Below the pieces are notes generated by a model that saw nothing but the letters and a program-made list of their open reading frames with translations, did not search any database and was not told the origin of the DNA. The position numbers and the translations under genes were made by a program. Below, piece after piece: positions 1 through 7,317 of a DNA stretch of 25,780 bases (positions within the stretch are counted from its first letter, which is position 1; each line of letters starts with the position of its first letter). Location: IMG/VR virus record IMGVR_UViG_3300005582_000088, positions 1-25,780 of that record; one strand, 5' to 3'. The stretch is from a virus.

Positions 1-1098
1 AATCCTATTAAACTTAAATACTCTGCAACATATCTGAGTTCTTCTGCATATGACGCGGGTATTACACTTAATAGGGGTGTAAATACAACCTATAATAGTA
101 GTTCTATTGAATTCCTTAACTATGCTTTAGTAAGACAATTATATTATCAAGAATATATTACAGGATCATTATTAAATTCAGCTAATTATTGGGATTCTTC
201 TTTACAATCTACTGCTGCAGAAGGAACATTTGATAATGATTATAGATATTTTCCAACAGAATCAAGTGCTATAGTAACTATACTTGCAATGCCAAGATCT
301 GTATTTGGTGAAAATATAGGAAGAAAAAGTTTAGTAATATCAGGAAGCACATATAGATTAGTTGATGATGGTAATGGTAATGTAGTAGATACATTCTATA
401 ATCAAAATAATCATGTAGGAAATGTGCTATACTCTCAAGGAGTCATCATTATTACAGATGTAGAATATCAATATGCTATGATTCCGTATTCGGGTCCTCC
501 AACTACGACTACTAGTACAACTACCACTACAACTACAGCAGTTCCTACTACGACTACTACTACCACTAGTACAACTAGTACAACAACAACGGCACCTCCA
601 ACTACTACGACAACTAGTACAACGTCAACAACTAGTACAACATCGACTACTAGCACAACTAGCACAACAACAACAGAGCCTCCGACTACTACAACTACTA
701 GTACAACTAGTACAACAACAACAGAGCCACCAACTACTACAACTACAACAACTAGTACTACTACGTCTACGACTACAGTAAATACTTATGTAGCTATTTA
801 CGCTAAAGACATTGGTACAGGAGGTAATGCAACACCAACATTACAATACACAGTTAACGGAGGATCACCAATATCACTTGGTAATGTTGCAACAAGTAGC
901 TGTACGAATTTATTCCAAATCAATGGATTGTCTAATGGTGATGCTCTAGTATTTAGTTTCACTCAAGTATACTCTATGGAAGGCGCATCAGGAGCTGGAG
1001 TATGCCCATCTACAACTAGTACCACTTTCTATAATTACAGCGTAAACACTGGAGCAAATACGATAAGTATTACTGTTGATAGAGATATCGTTCCATAA
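1..1098 (+). CDS. Virion structural / tail-fibre-like protein with Thr-rich linker (5' partial)
   Basis: The frame is open from the first base of the window to a TAA at 1096-1098, so the true start lies upstream; the ATG at 289 is internal. About 160 residues of Tyr/Ser/Asn-rich sequence come first (including FGENIGRKSLVISG and GNVLYSQGVIIIT, of a kind I associate with large structural proteins of Bacteroidetes phages). A linker of nearly pure Thr/Ser with occasional Pro/Glu/Ala follows (DNA about 499-780). The last ~105 residues are a beta-rich domain with two Cys and many Asn/Gly/Thr. It probably forms part of the tail, baseplate or fibre. The linker is mucin-like and the next three genes are glycosyltransferases, so it is a plausible substrate for them (inference). 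Structural role moderately sure; exact part unknown. Confidence 0.75.
   Translation, partial: NPIKLKYSATYLSSSAYDAGITLNRGVNTTYNSSSIEFLNYALVRQLYYQEYITGSLLNSANYWDSSLQSTAAEGTFDNDYRYFPTESSAIVTILAMPRSVFGENIGRKSLVISGSTYRLVDDGNGNVVDTFYNQNNHVGNVLYSQGVIIITDVEYQYAMIPYSGPPTTTTSTTTTTTTAVPTTTTTTTSTTSTTTTAPPTTTTTSTTSTTSTTSTTSTTSTTTTEPPTTTTTSTTSTTTTEPPTTTTTTTSTTTSTTTVNTYVAIYAKDIGTGGNATPTLQYTVNGGSPISLGNVATSSCTNLFQINGLSNGDALVFSFTQVYSMEGASGAGVCPSTTSTTFYNYSVNTGANTISITVDRDIVP
499..780 (+). repeat. Thr-rich low-complexity coding repeat
   Basis: Imperfect short repeats of act/aca/acg/acc and agt codons encode a run of Thr with interspersed Ser and small Pro-containing breaks (APP, EPP). Units such as ACTAGTACAACTAGTACAAC recur. 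The mixed use of Thr codons suggests selection for the protein sequence and not simple slippage alone, though copy-number change is likely between relatives. Confidence 0.9.
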
Positions 1099-1114
1099 AA
1101 AAATTAAAATTGTT

Positions 1115-2071
1115 ATGAAAAATCTACGTTATGTATGTGCTCAACCAAGGCTAGTTTACTATGCTTGGCAAGTTGAAGTTATGATCAATAACTTTATTAA
1201 GCACGGAATCAATCCAAATAATATTGACATTCTAGTTGCTTGGAATCCAAACGATGATACTAGTAAACCTGAAACTATAGAAATGTGGAATAAATTAGCC
1301 ACTCACTATAACATGGTTAGATTCTTTTTTTACGAAGATACTAGAGAAAAGCCAATTAATTATATATCGTCTATTAGACCGAACATAATTAAACAACACT
1401 TTAGAAAATACCCAGAGCTTCAGTATGAAGCGATATTTTATCATGATTGCGATATAGTTTTTACTAAAAAACCAGATTTTAATAAGTTTCTAGATGATGA
1501 TATATGGTATCTAAGCGATACTAATAGCTATATTAACTATGACTACATAATGTCAAAAGGTCAAGATGTTTACGATAAGATGTGTGAAATAGTAAAGATG
1601 CCTAAGATGATCCCTAAGCTCCTAAACGACCACTCAGGTGGAGCTCAGTATATAATTAAAAATATAGATTGGACTTATTGGGATAAGGTAGAAAGAGACT
1701 GTGAGAAGTTATTCTATGAAATTACACAACTAAATATTGAAAAGAAGACTGCAGATCCTTCTCACCATGAATTACAAATATGGTGTGCAGATATGTGGGC
1801 TGTACTTTGGAATGGGTGGATAAAAGGATTCGAAACTTTAGTAGTAAAAGAAATGGATTTTTGTTGGGGAACAGACTCTCCAAAGCGTTGGGAAGAAGTA
1901 ACTATATATCATAATGCAGGAGTGACTTGTGCATGTGGAGGAAAGTTTTATAAAGCAAATTATAGAGATAGCTTACCATATAATTTAAGTCTTAGAACTA
2001 AAGATGATAATTGCAGTCATTTATATTATCAAGAAATAAAAGAAGTTGAAGTAAAATCATGTCTAATATAG
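1115..2071 (+). CDS. Putative glycosyltransferase (GT-A-like, DxD)
   Basis: 318 residues from the ATG at 1115. That start is preferred because it follows the previous stop by 16 nt and has an A-rich leader; an ATG at 1076 would overlap the structural gene. Residues 107-116 read IFYHDCDIVF, a hydrophobic strand ending in a DxD motif (D111, D113) typical of metal-dependent GT-A enzymes. C-terminal features include several Trp and a Cys-rich stretch (around CACGG). No signal peptide or membrane segment is apparent, so it should be cytoplasmic. It is the first of three adjacent glycosyltransferase-like genes after a Thr-rich virion protein. I cannot name the GT family or the sugar donor. Confidence 0.7.
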   Translation: MKNLRYVCAQPRLVYYAWQVEVMINNFIKHGINPNNIDILVAWNPNDDTSKPETIEMWNKLATHYNMVRFFFYEDTREKPINYISSIRPNIIKQHFRKYPELQYEAIFYHDCDIVFTKKPDFNKFLDDDIWYLSDTNSYINYDYIMSKGQDVYDKMCEIVKMPKMIPKLLNDHSGGAQYIIKNIDWTYWDKVERDCEKLFYEITQLNIEKKTADPSHHELQIWCADMWAVLWNGWIKGFETLVVKEMDFCWGTDSPKRWEEVTIYHNAGVTCACGGKFYKANYRDSLPYNLSLRTKDDNCSHLYYQEIKEVEVKSCLI

Positions 2072-2811
2072 GAATAGCTATACTTGCTACAAATGCTTAT
2101 TTTGTTTTAGGAGTTCGTTTTATAAAGAAGTTTATTCATCATTATAAGGGAGACAAACAAATAGTATTTTATTTTTTTTCTGACACAGATCCTAGTCCAT
2201 TTATATCAGATAATATAGATGTAAGATTTTTTAAAACTAACCATGATAATTGGGTTGAAGGCACTAATGATAAATTTAATAGTATAATAAATTTAAATAG
2301 TTGTAATAGTGATTATCTATATTATTTTGATGCAGATACAAACGTATCAAGAGATTTTACAGAAGATTGGTTTTTGGGAGATCTTGTAGGAGGGGAACAT
2401 TTTGGTAATAGAACTTGGTTAAAAGACGGTGCGGGATTTGATAGAAATTCAATATCAAAAGCGTGCGTTCCTATTGATAGTCAATTGCCATATACTTATC
2501 ACTACGGTGCTTTTTTTGGAGGTAAAAAAGAATTAGTTATAGATTTTTGTAAGACTTTAATAGAATGGCAAGTAGAAGATAAAAAAATTCCTTATGAACC
2601 AGGATGTAATGATGAGAGTTATATAAATAAGTACTTTCATTTTAATCCTCCTTATACTGTACCATGCGAAAAATTTATGTTTGATATTAGTGATAAAGGA
2701 GGGATTGGAGAAACTAGAAATCCTAATTTAGAAATAGAGAAATATAAAATAGAAATGCTAGCAAATAAAGATTCTATATTTGATATAAGAGGAGGAATTT
2801 TATGCTGGTAA
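2059..2811 (+). CDS. Glycosyltransferase family 6 (ABO/alpha-1,3-Gal(NAc)-transferase-like)
   Basis: 250 residues, overlapping the previous gene by 13 nt. Visible GT6 hallmarks are YLYYFDADTNV (residues 86-96) with the DxD-type D91/D93, YHYGAFFGG (147-155) corresponding to the YYxGxFFGG segment of ABO transferases, and NDESYINKYF (184-193) corresponding to the HDESHLNKY acceptor/catalytic segment. A protein of about 250 residues without the vertebrate N-terminal membrane anchor fits the soluble bacterial and phage GT6 enzymes. Family members transfer Gal or GalNAc in alpha-1,3 linkage with retention; donor and acceptor cannot be told here. The neighbours suggest modification of a virion protein or of host surface glycan. 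Family call is strong. Confidence 0.85.
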   Translation: MSNIGIAILATNAYFVLGVRFIKKFIHHYKGDKQIVFYFFSDTDPSPFISDNIDVRFFKTNHDNWVEGTNDKFNSIINLNSCNSDYLYYFDADTNVSRDFTEDWFLGDLVGGEHFGNRTWLKDGAGFDRNSISKACVPIDSQLPYTYHYGAFFGGKKELVIDFCKTLIEWQVEDKKIPYEPGCNDESYINKYFHFNPPYTVPCEKFMFDISDKGGIGETRNPNLEIEKYKIEMLANKDSIFDIRGGILCW

Positions 2812-3425
2812 ATTTTAAAAATATTCCTTTTTACTATTTAAATTTTGAGGGATATACTGATAGGAAGGTTAGCATGGAAAAATTACTATCGTCTCTCAAT
2901 ATAAATAATTTAAGAATCTCAAACTCTTACCAATCAAATTTGAGGCAAGATAGGATTGCTTTTGGTGTAACTAAGCTTTTAAATACAGCAATAGAAATAG
3001 GAAAGTATCCTTTTATAATGATGGATGATGATATACAATTAATAAAAGAATTACCTGAATCAATATCCATTCCAGATACTGAAAGTCTTATATTATTAGG
3101 AGGGAGTTTATATGAAACTGGAGGTTACAAACCTAACATGTATTTAGAAGAGTATAATAAAGAGTACTATAGAATTTATTATATGCTATCTATGCATACT
3201 ATGGTTGTACCTAGTCCTAATACTGCAAATTTTTTATTAGAGTCTATAGAGCAATCATTTAATACCCATCAATTTTTAGATGTCGATTTAGCATTAAAAT
3301 CTAAAGAAAGACTGTATCTAACTCCAAAAAGTGGTCCATATTTTTATCAAGATAATTATAATGAGCCTGTCACAAGATTCTTATGGGAAGATGTTAAGGA
3401 TTCTTACATAGGTAAATATTTATAA
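2802..3425 (+). CDS. Putative glycosyltransferase, GT25-like
   Basis: 207 residues, overlapping the GT6 gene by 10 nt. The start is preceded by AGGAGG about 8 nt upstream, an unusually good Shine-Dalgarno match for this window. The N-terminus IPFYYLNFEGYTDRKVSMEK (8-27) resembles the opening strand and 'DR' helix of GT25/LPS-type transferases, and YPFIMMDDDIQL (69-80) has a DDD motif (75-77) at the place of the metal-binding acidic cluster. It is shorter than typical GT25 enzymes, with no membrane segment. It belongs to a three-gene glycosylation set; substrate unknown. Another GT-A family remains possible. Confidence 0.6.
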   Translation: MLVNFKNIPFYYLNFEGYTDRKVSMEKLLSSLNINNLRISNSYQSNLRQDRIAFGVTKLLNTAIEIGKYPFIMMDDDIQLIKELPESISIPDTESLILLGGSLYETGGYKPNMYLEEYNKEYYRIYYMLSMHTMVVPSPNTANFLLESIEQSFNTHQFLDVDLALKSKERLYLTPKSGPYFYQDNYNEPVTRFLWEDVKDSYIGKYL

Positions 3426-3428
3426 TAT

Positions 3429-3731
3429 ATGCCAATAGCTTATTCTCCATATACGATGTCTCTAAATGCAGAGACTACTATTTATCAAAATGAAGTAAGG
3501 TGTCGTGTAAATGAAAATGATTTTAATTATACATTGAATCCAAGTGCAAATAAAGCAGGAACTTCAGGTTCTTATATAGATGCTGTAACAGGATCAGACT
3601 TTCATCCCTATGCTACTACTGTAGGATTATATAATGATAAAGATGAATTATTAGTAGTAGGAAAACTTTCAACTCCGTATCCAGTACCTGAAAATACAGA
3701 TATGACGTTTGTAGTAAGGTGGGATAGTTAA
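3429..3731 (+). CDS. Small virion structural protein-like
   Basis: 100 residues, 3 nt after the previous stop. The central pattern VNENDFNYTLNPS, then YATTVGLYNDKDELLVVGKL, is a module I associate with C-terminal parts of structural (baseplate or fibre-like) proteins in myovirus genomes, including T4-like marine phages. Predicted all-beta, no signal peptide. It follows the glycosyltransferases and precedes a nuclease, still within the + strand late-like cluster. The exact virion location cannot be given. Confidence 0.6.
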   Translation: MPIAYSPYTMSLNAETTIYQNEVRCRVNENDFNYTLNPSANKAGTSGSYIDAVTGSDFHPYATTVGLYNDKDELLVVGKLSTPYPVPENTDMTFVVRWDS

Positions 3732-3741
3732 AAAATAAATT

Positions 3742-4197
3742 ATGAATAAATGGTTATATTTCGATCCTCTAGGAGTTACTAGAGAGTTTAATAGCGTAGA
3801 AGATTTTCCTCCACAAGCTGTAGGGTTTATATATAAGGTCACCAATATTGCCACCAGCAAATTCTATATAGGTAGAAAGGTTCTATATAACAATACTAGT
3901 AAAACATTAACCAAGAAGGAGATCGCGGAATGGGACAAACCTGGGCGCGTACCACGCAAACGAAAGATAGTTAAAGAGTCTGATTGGCTGTCTTACCATG
4001 GAAGTAATAAGCTTTTGAATCTAGAAAGGAAGGAATTCGGTGACGATATCTTTACTAGAGAGATTATTCAATTGTGTTTTTCTAAGAAGCAGTTAACCTA
4101 CTATGAAGTTTATTGGCAAATGTACTATAAAGTTCTACATATAGATTCATACAACGATAATATCCAAGGCAGATTTTACAGAAAAGATGTACAATAA
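3742..4197 (+). CDS. GIY-YIG endonuclease (Seg/homing-like)
   Basis: 151 residues. GFIYKVTNI (28-36) and FYIGRK (41-46) give the GIY and YIG elements. A basic stretch with PRKRKIVKESDW and YHGS follows, then FTREIIQLC and YYEVYWQ (120-126) with E122 as a candidate catalytic Glu. This order is familiar from phage-encoded free-standing GIY-YIG nucleases of the Seg type. Such proteins nick or cut DNA and often spread as homing genes between structural genes. No separate DNA-binding domain is evident. It is the last gene of the + strand block, 10 nt after the previous gene. Confidence 0.85.
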   Translation: MNKWLYFDPLGVTREFNSVEDFPPQAVGFIYKVTNIATSKFYIGRKVLYNNTSKTLTKKEIAEWDKPGRVPRKRKIVKESDWLSYHGSNKLLNLERKEFGDDIFTREIIQLCFSKKQLTYYEVYWQMYYKVLHIDSYNDNIQGRFYRKDVQ

Positions 4198-4224
4198 AAA
4201 AGCCCCAACAATTAAGTTGAGGCT
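4196..4224 (-). terminator. Rho-independent terminator between convergent blocks
   Basis: AGCCCCAAC-AATTAA-GTTGAGGCT forms a stem with a single A/C mismatch. On the - strand it is followed by a U-run (4200-4196), so it best fits the end of the leftward transcript; on the + strand the stem could still halt the rightward transcript. Confidence 0.75.
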
Positions 4225-4250
4225 AATTTATGCATGGGTTTTTGCAAGAG

Positions 4251-4556
4251 TTATTTTGTAGGGAGTACTCCTAGTTTAGCATTGGCTTCTGCCATTGCAC
4301 CTTCAAGAGCATCTAATCGTAAAGCAATTTTATTAAGGGCGCTTACCCATTCACTTTGTCCACTTTGACTTGCCATTGCATGAGCACTAGCTAATTCATT
4401 TCTAAAGGCTTCTAGATGATCTCCGGCCATCTGCCAGATATCTATATCTTCACTAATACCTTCCATTTCAACGCCGGATGAACTAACTGTTACTTCCTCT
4501 TCTATTTCTTGTAAGAGTGGATTGTTTGATGTGTAAGACTTAAAATTAAATGACAT
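4251..4556 (-). CDS. Hypothetical protein, helical C-terminus
   Basis: 101 residues, no family recognised. The N-terminal half is acidic (EEEVTVSSSGVEMEG). The C-terminal half is Ala/Leu-rich and helical (SALNKIALRLDALEGAMAEA), compatible with a short coiled coil. It starts 2 nt after the preceding gene's stop, so the two are co-translated. As the last gene of the leftward transcript it lies just before the terminator. Confidence 0.7.
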   Translation of the reverse strand: MSFNFKSYTSNNPLLQEIEEEVTVSSSGVEMEGISEDIDIWQMAGDHLEAFRNELASAHAMASQSGQSEWVSALNKIALRLDALEGAMAEANAKLGVLPTK

Positions 4557-4558
4557 AG

Positions 4559-5191
4559 TTAGAATTGTTTACCTTGCATTGCTGCGTTAACGTGGGCGTT
4601 TATAAACATTTTACACGCGTCTAATACATCTTCTGGTTCGAATCCGTCGTCAAGCAAAGATATAATACCTTGCTCAATTTGATCTCCACCAAGATCCATC
4701 ATCCTGTCGTCACTAGGAACAATAAAACCTTTGTCGTCCTCAGAATCGTCAGTAACATAGATTGACTTAGGCTTTTCTAATTCATTCGTAATAGCAGGAC
4801 CAAATTGAGAATCGTATTCGCCATCGTATTGATCTCCATTAGGATCTCCCTCTTCATTCATTCCATCAAGAAGTTCAGGATAGTAGTGCTGAATATCGGT
4901 CTCATCCATTCCGTAGAATTCACTTCTAAGATAGGCAAGGATATCTTCTTTCTTACCTGCTACTTGATAAGTTCCTGGACGTCCAGTTCCACCTGATACT
5001 TTAATATTATACTGTCTAAATGCTTCTTGAGCTTCAGCGTCTTCAGAATCATCCCATGCCATATCAAGTTCTATAGTCATAGAATTATCTACTTCCTCTT
5101 TAAGAGCTTGTAAATCTATGTAATTACCAAGGATGCCATGTGAACCAAGGTTGTGTTCTTTCAAATACTTTGCGATATTAAAATCTTTCAT
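4559..5191 (-). CDS. Hypothetical acidic protein
   Basis: 210 residues and strongly acidic (runs such as WDDSEDAEAQEA and DDSEDDKG). A central KVSGGTGRPGTYQVAGKKED segment looks like a small folded element, and a C-terminal helix EPEDVLDACKMFINAHVNAA closes it. No membrane segment, no known motif. Coupled to the 101-residue gene downstream. Low pI and loop-rich middle are the only notable traits; function unknown. Confidence 0.7.
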   Translation of the reverse strand: MKDFNIAKYLKEHNLGSHGILGNYIDLQALKEEVDNSMTIELDMAWDDSEDAEAQEAFRQYNIKVSGGTGRPGTYQVAGKKEDILAYLRSEFYGMDETDIQHYYPELLDGMNEEGDPNGDQYDGEYDSQFGPAITNELEKPKSIYVTDDSEDDKGFIVPSDDRMMDLGGDQIEQGIISLLDDGFEPEDVLDACKMFINAHVNAAMQGKQF

Positions 5192-5223
5192 TCTATTAAG
5201 TTTGACTATTAATAAATATCGGA

Positions 5224-5508
5224 CTACTTGTTAAATAATGTTCGAATACCTTGCCATAATAAAATCAAAGGAGTGACTATTAATGCTGAGATCGCACCTG
5301 CAAACATTGTCACCACAAGCGTAATAAAGATCAAACAGACGCATACAGTAATTAATTGTATACCAATCTCCATATCCCAAGGAAGCATAACCAGGCCAAC
5401 CCCAACGAGTCCTAGACATATTAATATGAAAGAAAGAACAAATCTAAATAGTTTAACTACTAAGAAGCAAATAAATAAAGATAATAAAATAATTAATAGG
5501 TATGTCAT
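5224..5508 (-). CDS. Small integral membrane protein
   Basis: 94 residues, almost wholly hydrophobic, with probable membrane segments near 2-18, 22-42 and 49-85 (the last possibly two helices with a tight turn). Charged residues are few (KLFRF near 20, IRTLFNK at the end). Its own TATATTTG box lies about 45 nt upstream. It could be an inner-membrane protein used in superinfection exclusion or lysis timing, but nothing in the sequence decides this. Confidence 0.65.
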   Translation of the reverse strand: MTYLLIILLSLFICFLVVKLFRFVLSFILICLGLVGVGLVMLPWDMEIGIQLITVCVCLIFITLVVTMFAGAISALIVTPLILLWQGIRTLFNK

Positions 5509-5551
5509 AACTGTTTTTTTTTCCGCAAAGGGCCTAAAAATATAGTATTTA

Positions 5552-5559
5552 CAAATATA
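5552..5559 (-). promoter_or_regulatory. Candidate promoter -7 box TATATTTG
   Basis: GTAGTATATTTGTAAA on the - strand matches the Bacteroidetes -7 consensus TAnnTTTG. It overlaps the end of the T5orf172 gene and would serve the membrane-protein gene starting at 5508. No clear -33 TTG is seen. Confidence 0.4.
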
Positions 5560-6066
5560 CTACTTATCTCTTTCTTGACTATCAAAATCCTTTGGAGTAA
5601 CTGTCAAAGAATCTCCTAGTCTCTCTATAATCTCAATTGCAACTTTAGATGAAATCTCGAATCCCTCACGCTTAGGGTTTATCCTGTACCCGTAATTCTC
5701 TAGTTGCCTATGAACCTCCTCTTCTAGTCTTCTTGAATTAATACACTTGTATTTGTAGACAGAGAACCAAGGTGTTATAACTCCGGTTGCAGAATTAATC
5801 TCCTTTACCCTTTGATTAACACTTGTACTTGTCATTCCTATCTTACAGATACCAGGCATGGACTTGTTCACTAGAACGTAGACCCACTCAGGTTTTTTTA
5901 TACTTAGGGTAGGATCTAGTATTCCTTCACCATAGTAAGTTACCTCTTCCCATCCAGGCTCGTTACAAGGTGTGAGTGAAAAGGCCACAGCCTTTCTCAT
6001 CTTGTTAGGGTCTTCTCCCTCTAGCCTAACATAGTACTTTGTTTCTTCTAGTGTTATCCTCTTCAT
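5560..6066 (-). CDS. T5orf172-domain nuclease-like protein (GIY-YIG superfamily)
   Basis: 168 residues from the ATG at 6066 (2 nt after the preceding stop); a longer start at 6120 would run into the neighbour. The core EWVYVLVNKSMPGICKIGMT, then VNQRVKEINSATGVITPW and a helix RLEEEVHRQL ending in NPKREGFEIS, is the T5orf172/MUG113 pattern: VYVL..PG..KIG for the GIY-YIG-like strands, RxxELxxATGVP, and a Glu in EEEVHR. The domain is a GIY-YIG relative found in phage and bacterial proteins, presumed to act on DNA. No extra DNA-binding domain is visible. Confidence 0.8.
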   Translation of the reverse strand: MKRITLEETKYYVRLEGEDPNKMRKAVAFSLTPCNEPGWEEVTYYGEGILDPTLSIKKPEWVYVLVNKSMPGICKIGMTSTSVNQRVKEINSATGVITPWFSVYKYKCINSRRLEEEVHRQLENYGYRINPKREGFEISSKVAIEIIERLGDSLTVTPKDFDSQERDK

Positions 6067-6068
6067 AG

Positions 6069-6476
6069 TTAGAATATAATAAATTCTCCATCTTTCCAGA
6101 TAAGTTTTCCGTTTTCCCACACTTCCAAAAGGAATTTAGGCTCAGTCTCAAGCTCCTTTAGAACCTTTTTTATATATACCTCAGAGTACTTAATGTTAGG
6201 TTGGTTTTGTATACCGTCAGTAAATACAAATTTCAAATTAGAACCACCAGGTTTTAATGTAAGAGGGTTCCTCTTGAATGATTTAACTGGTGCGTATTTT
6301 TTTATTTCTATTACAATATTGGACTTTGTAGTTTCAAACTCAACGAGATCTCCACTTTTTAATTTGTTAACCCTTACCAAGAATGAAGAGACTGAGAGCG
6401 GAAAGGCTTCTGTATTTGACTCTTTAGTAATAATGCACCAACCGAATACTGTAAATAGCAATTTTCCTTTTTTCAT
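6069..6476 (-). CDS. Hypothetical protein
   Basis: 135 residues with an even mix of beta-prone and basic sequence, KSGDLVEFETTKSNIVIEI near residue 40, and a C-terminal VLEVWENGKLIWKDGEF-like beta hairpin. The N-terminus is mildly hydrophobic (LLFTVFGWCII) but too short and too polar on its far side for a confident signal peptide. It is spaced 2 nt from the T5orf172 gene, so probably co-translated. No family recognised. Confidence 0.65.
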   Translation of the reverse strand: MKKGKLLFTVFGWCIITKESNTEAFPLSVSSFLVRVNKLKSGDLVEFETTKSNIVIEIKKYAPVKSFKRNPLTLKPGGSNLKFVFTDGIQNQPNIKYSEVYIKKVLKELETEPKFLLEVWENGKLIWKDGEFIIF

Positions 6477-6496
6477 AATTTTATATTTAAGTAAAT

Positions 6497-6589
6497 TTAG
6501 TTTTCTAAACTTTTAACTCCGTAATAGCCTATATTGTATCCTATTAAAAAACAGGCAAATATTTTAAATAGTGCGATAATGATAAACAT
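6497..6589 (-). CDS. Hydrophobic microprotein (30 aa)
   Basis: Thirty residues, MFIIIALFKIFACFLIGYNI then GYYGVKSLEN. It has an A-rich leader (AAAAAAAATAAAT) before the ATG like its neighbours. One membrane helix is likely (residues 2-20). It fills an otherwise empty gap between two genes and is intact, which supports it being real, but 30 codons can occur by chance. Confidence 0.5.
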   Translation of the reverse strand: MFIIIALFKIFACFLIGYNIGYYGVKSLEN

Positions 6590-6602
6590 ATATTTATTTT
6601 TT

Positions 6603-6860
6603 TTAGAATCCGTAATTTCCCCCGGACCCCGTTACTAGGTTTTCTATTTCTTTTTTATATTTTCCGGTTTCCAAATCTATAAGTAGATCGTAGTTGGCAT
6701 GGTGGATAGCAGAATCTAGATCTGTACCCTGCCTTACAAAGTCATTAACAAGATCAATAAACTCTAGTAATAGACCCGCATCATTTACTTTCTCAATACA
6801 AAATAAGGCTTCTTTAAATTCTGATTTCGATAAAGACTTAGATAGAGTTAGAATATCCAT
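6603..6860 (-). CDS. Hypothetical helical protein
   Basis: 85 residues from ATG 6860; a start at 6920 would overlap the upstream gene. Helix-rich (LSKSLSKSEFKEALFCIEKV and LEFIDLVNDFVRQG), ending GSGGNYGF. The Gly-rich tail is unusual among neighbours. No recognised family. Confidence 0.6.
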   Translation of the reverse strand: MDILTLSKSLSKSEFKEALFCIEKVNDAGLLLEFIDLVNDFVRQGTDLDSAIHHANYDLLIDLETGKYKKEIENLVTGSGGNYGF

Positions 6861-6871
6861 GTGTTTGTTTT

Positions 6872-7036
6872 TTAATATGAGTCGTAAGGGAAGTGGCTGA
6901 TGATATGTCTTCTCCACCACTTACTAAATTTAGATCTAGTGAATTTTGTTGCTATGCTGTCTCCTATTATTAGGAATACTATTAATATTACAGCAGAGAA
7001 GAAAAGCCACATAAGGATGTTGATAATTGTTTCCAT
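6872..7036 (-). CDS. Small single-pass membrane protein
   Basis: 54 residues from the internal ATG near 7036 (METIINILMWLFFSAVILIV...). A membrane helix spans about residues 4-25, followed by a basic, Trp-rich tail (KFSKWWRRHIISHF) that should stay in the cytoplasm. The longer start at 7111 is unlikely because it overlaps the preceding gene extensively. The layout of one helix plus basic tail is seen in phage inner-membrane effectors, but no family is recognised. Confidence 0.55.
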   Translation of the reverse strand: METIINILMWLFFSAVILIVFLIIGDSIATKFTRSKFSKWWRRHIISHFPYDSY

Positions 7037-7037
7037 G

Positions 7038-7301
7038 TTATTTCTTTTTATAATAAATAGCACTGTATCTGCCCTTTTCATTTCTGTACACACCACAAGA
7101 TCCTTTGCCATTTACCATGTAACCATTATAGGTTGTGCAAAAGTTTGTAGAGTAATAACCACGATCATCTGTTTTATAATTATAGATATAGTCATCTCCT
7201 TTAGTAATCTTTAGAACCTTCGCAATCATTTCTGTGTATCTGAAATCATTTCCATTAGCAAGCATGTGATCGACAAGTTTTTCTTTTACAGTCTTCTTCA
7301 T
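7038..7301 (-). CDS. Conserved-looking small phage protein
   Basis: 87 residues: a helical N-terminus (KEKLVDHMLANGNDFRYTEM) followed by an aromatic, Gly-rich part with two Cys, YYSTNFCTTYNGYMVNGKGS then CGVYRNEKGRYSAIYYKKK. The NGYMVNGxGxCGxYxNxKGRYSA pattern resembles small proteins I have seen in other Bacteroidetes phages, with no function attached. Very basic C-terminus. A winged-helix or nucleic-acid-binding role would be guesswork. Confidence 0.65.
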   Translation of the reverse strand: MKKTVKEKLVDHMLANGNDFRYTEMIAKVLKITKGDDYIYNYKTDDRGYYSTNFCTTYNGYMVNGKGSCGVYRNEKGRYSAIYYKKK

Positions 7302-7317
7302 TTTATTTACGTATTTA

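Noticed and set aside
468-665. Val-rich ORF on the - strand opposite the Thr-rich linker
   Set aside because: It is the antisense shadow of the Thr repeats (Thr codons read as Val), with no start signal and no sensible composition.
499-780. Diversity-generating retroelement variable region
   Set aside because: No reverse transcriptase or template repeat is visible, and the linker is low-complexity Thr, not an adenine-mutated variable domain.
1076-1114. Longer start for the first glycosyltransferase
   Set aside because: The ATG at 1076 lies inside the end of the structural gene; the ATG at 1115 follows its stop with an A-rich leader.
5228-5545. + strand ORF opposite the membrane protein gene
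   Set aside because: Shadow of the 94-residue membrane protein gene, which has a promoter box and normal leader; the + strand ORF has no leader.
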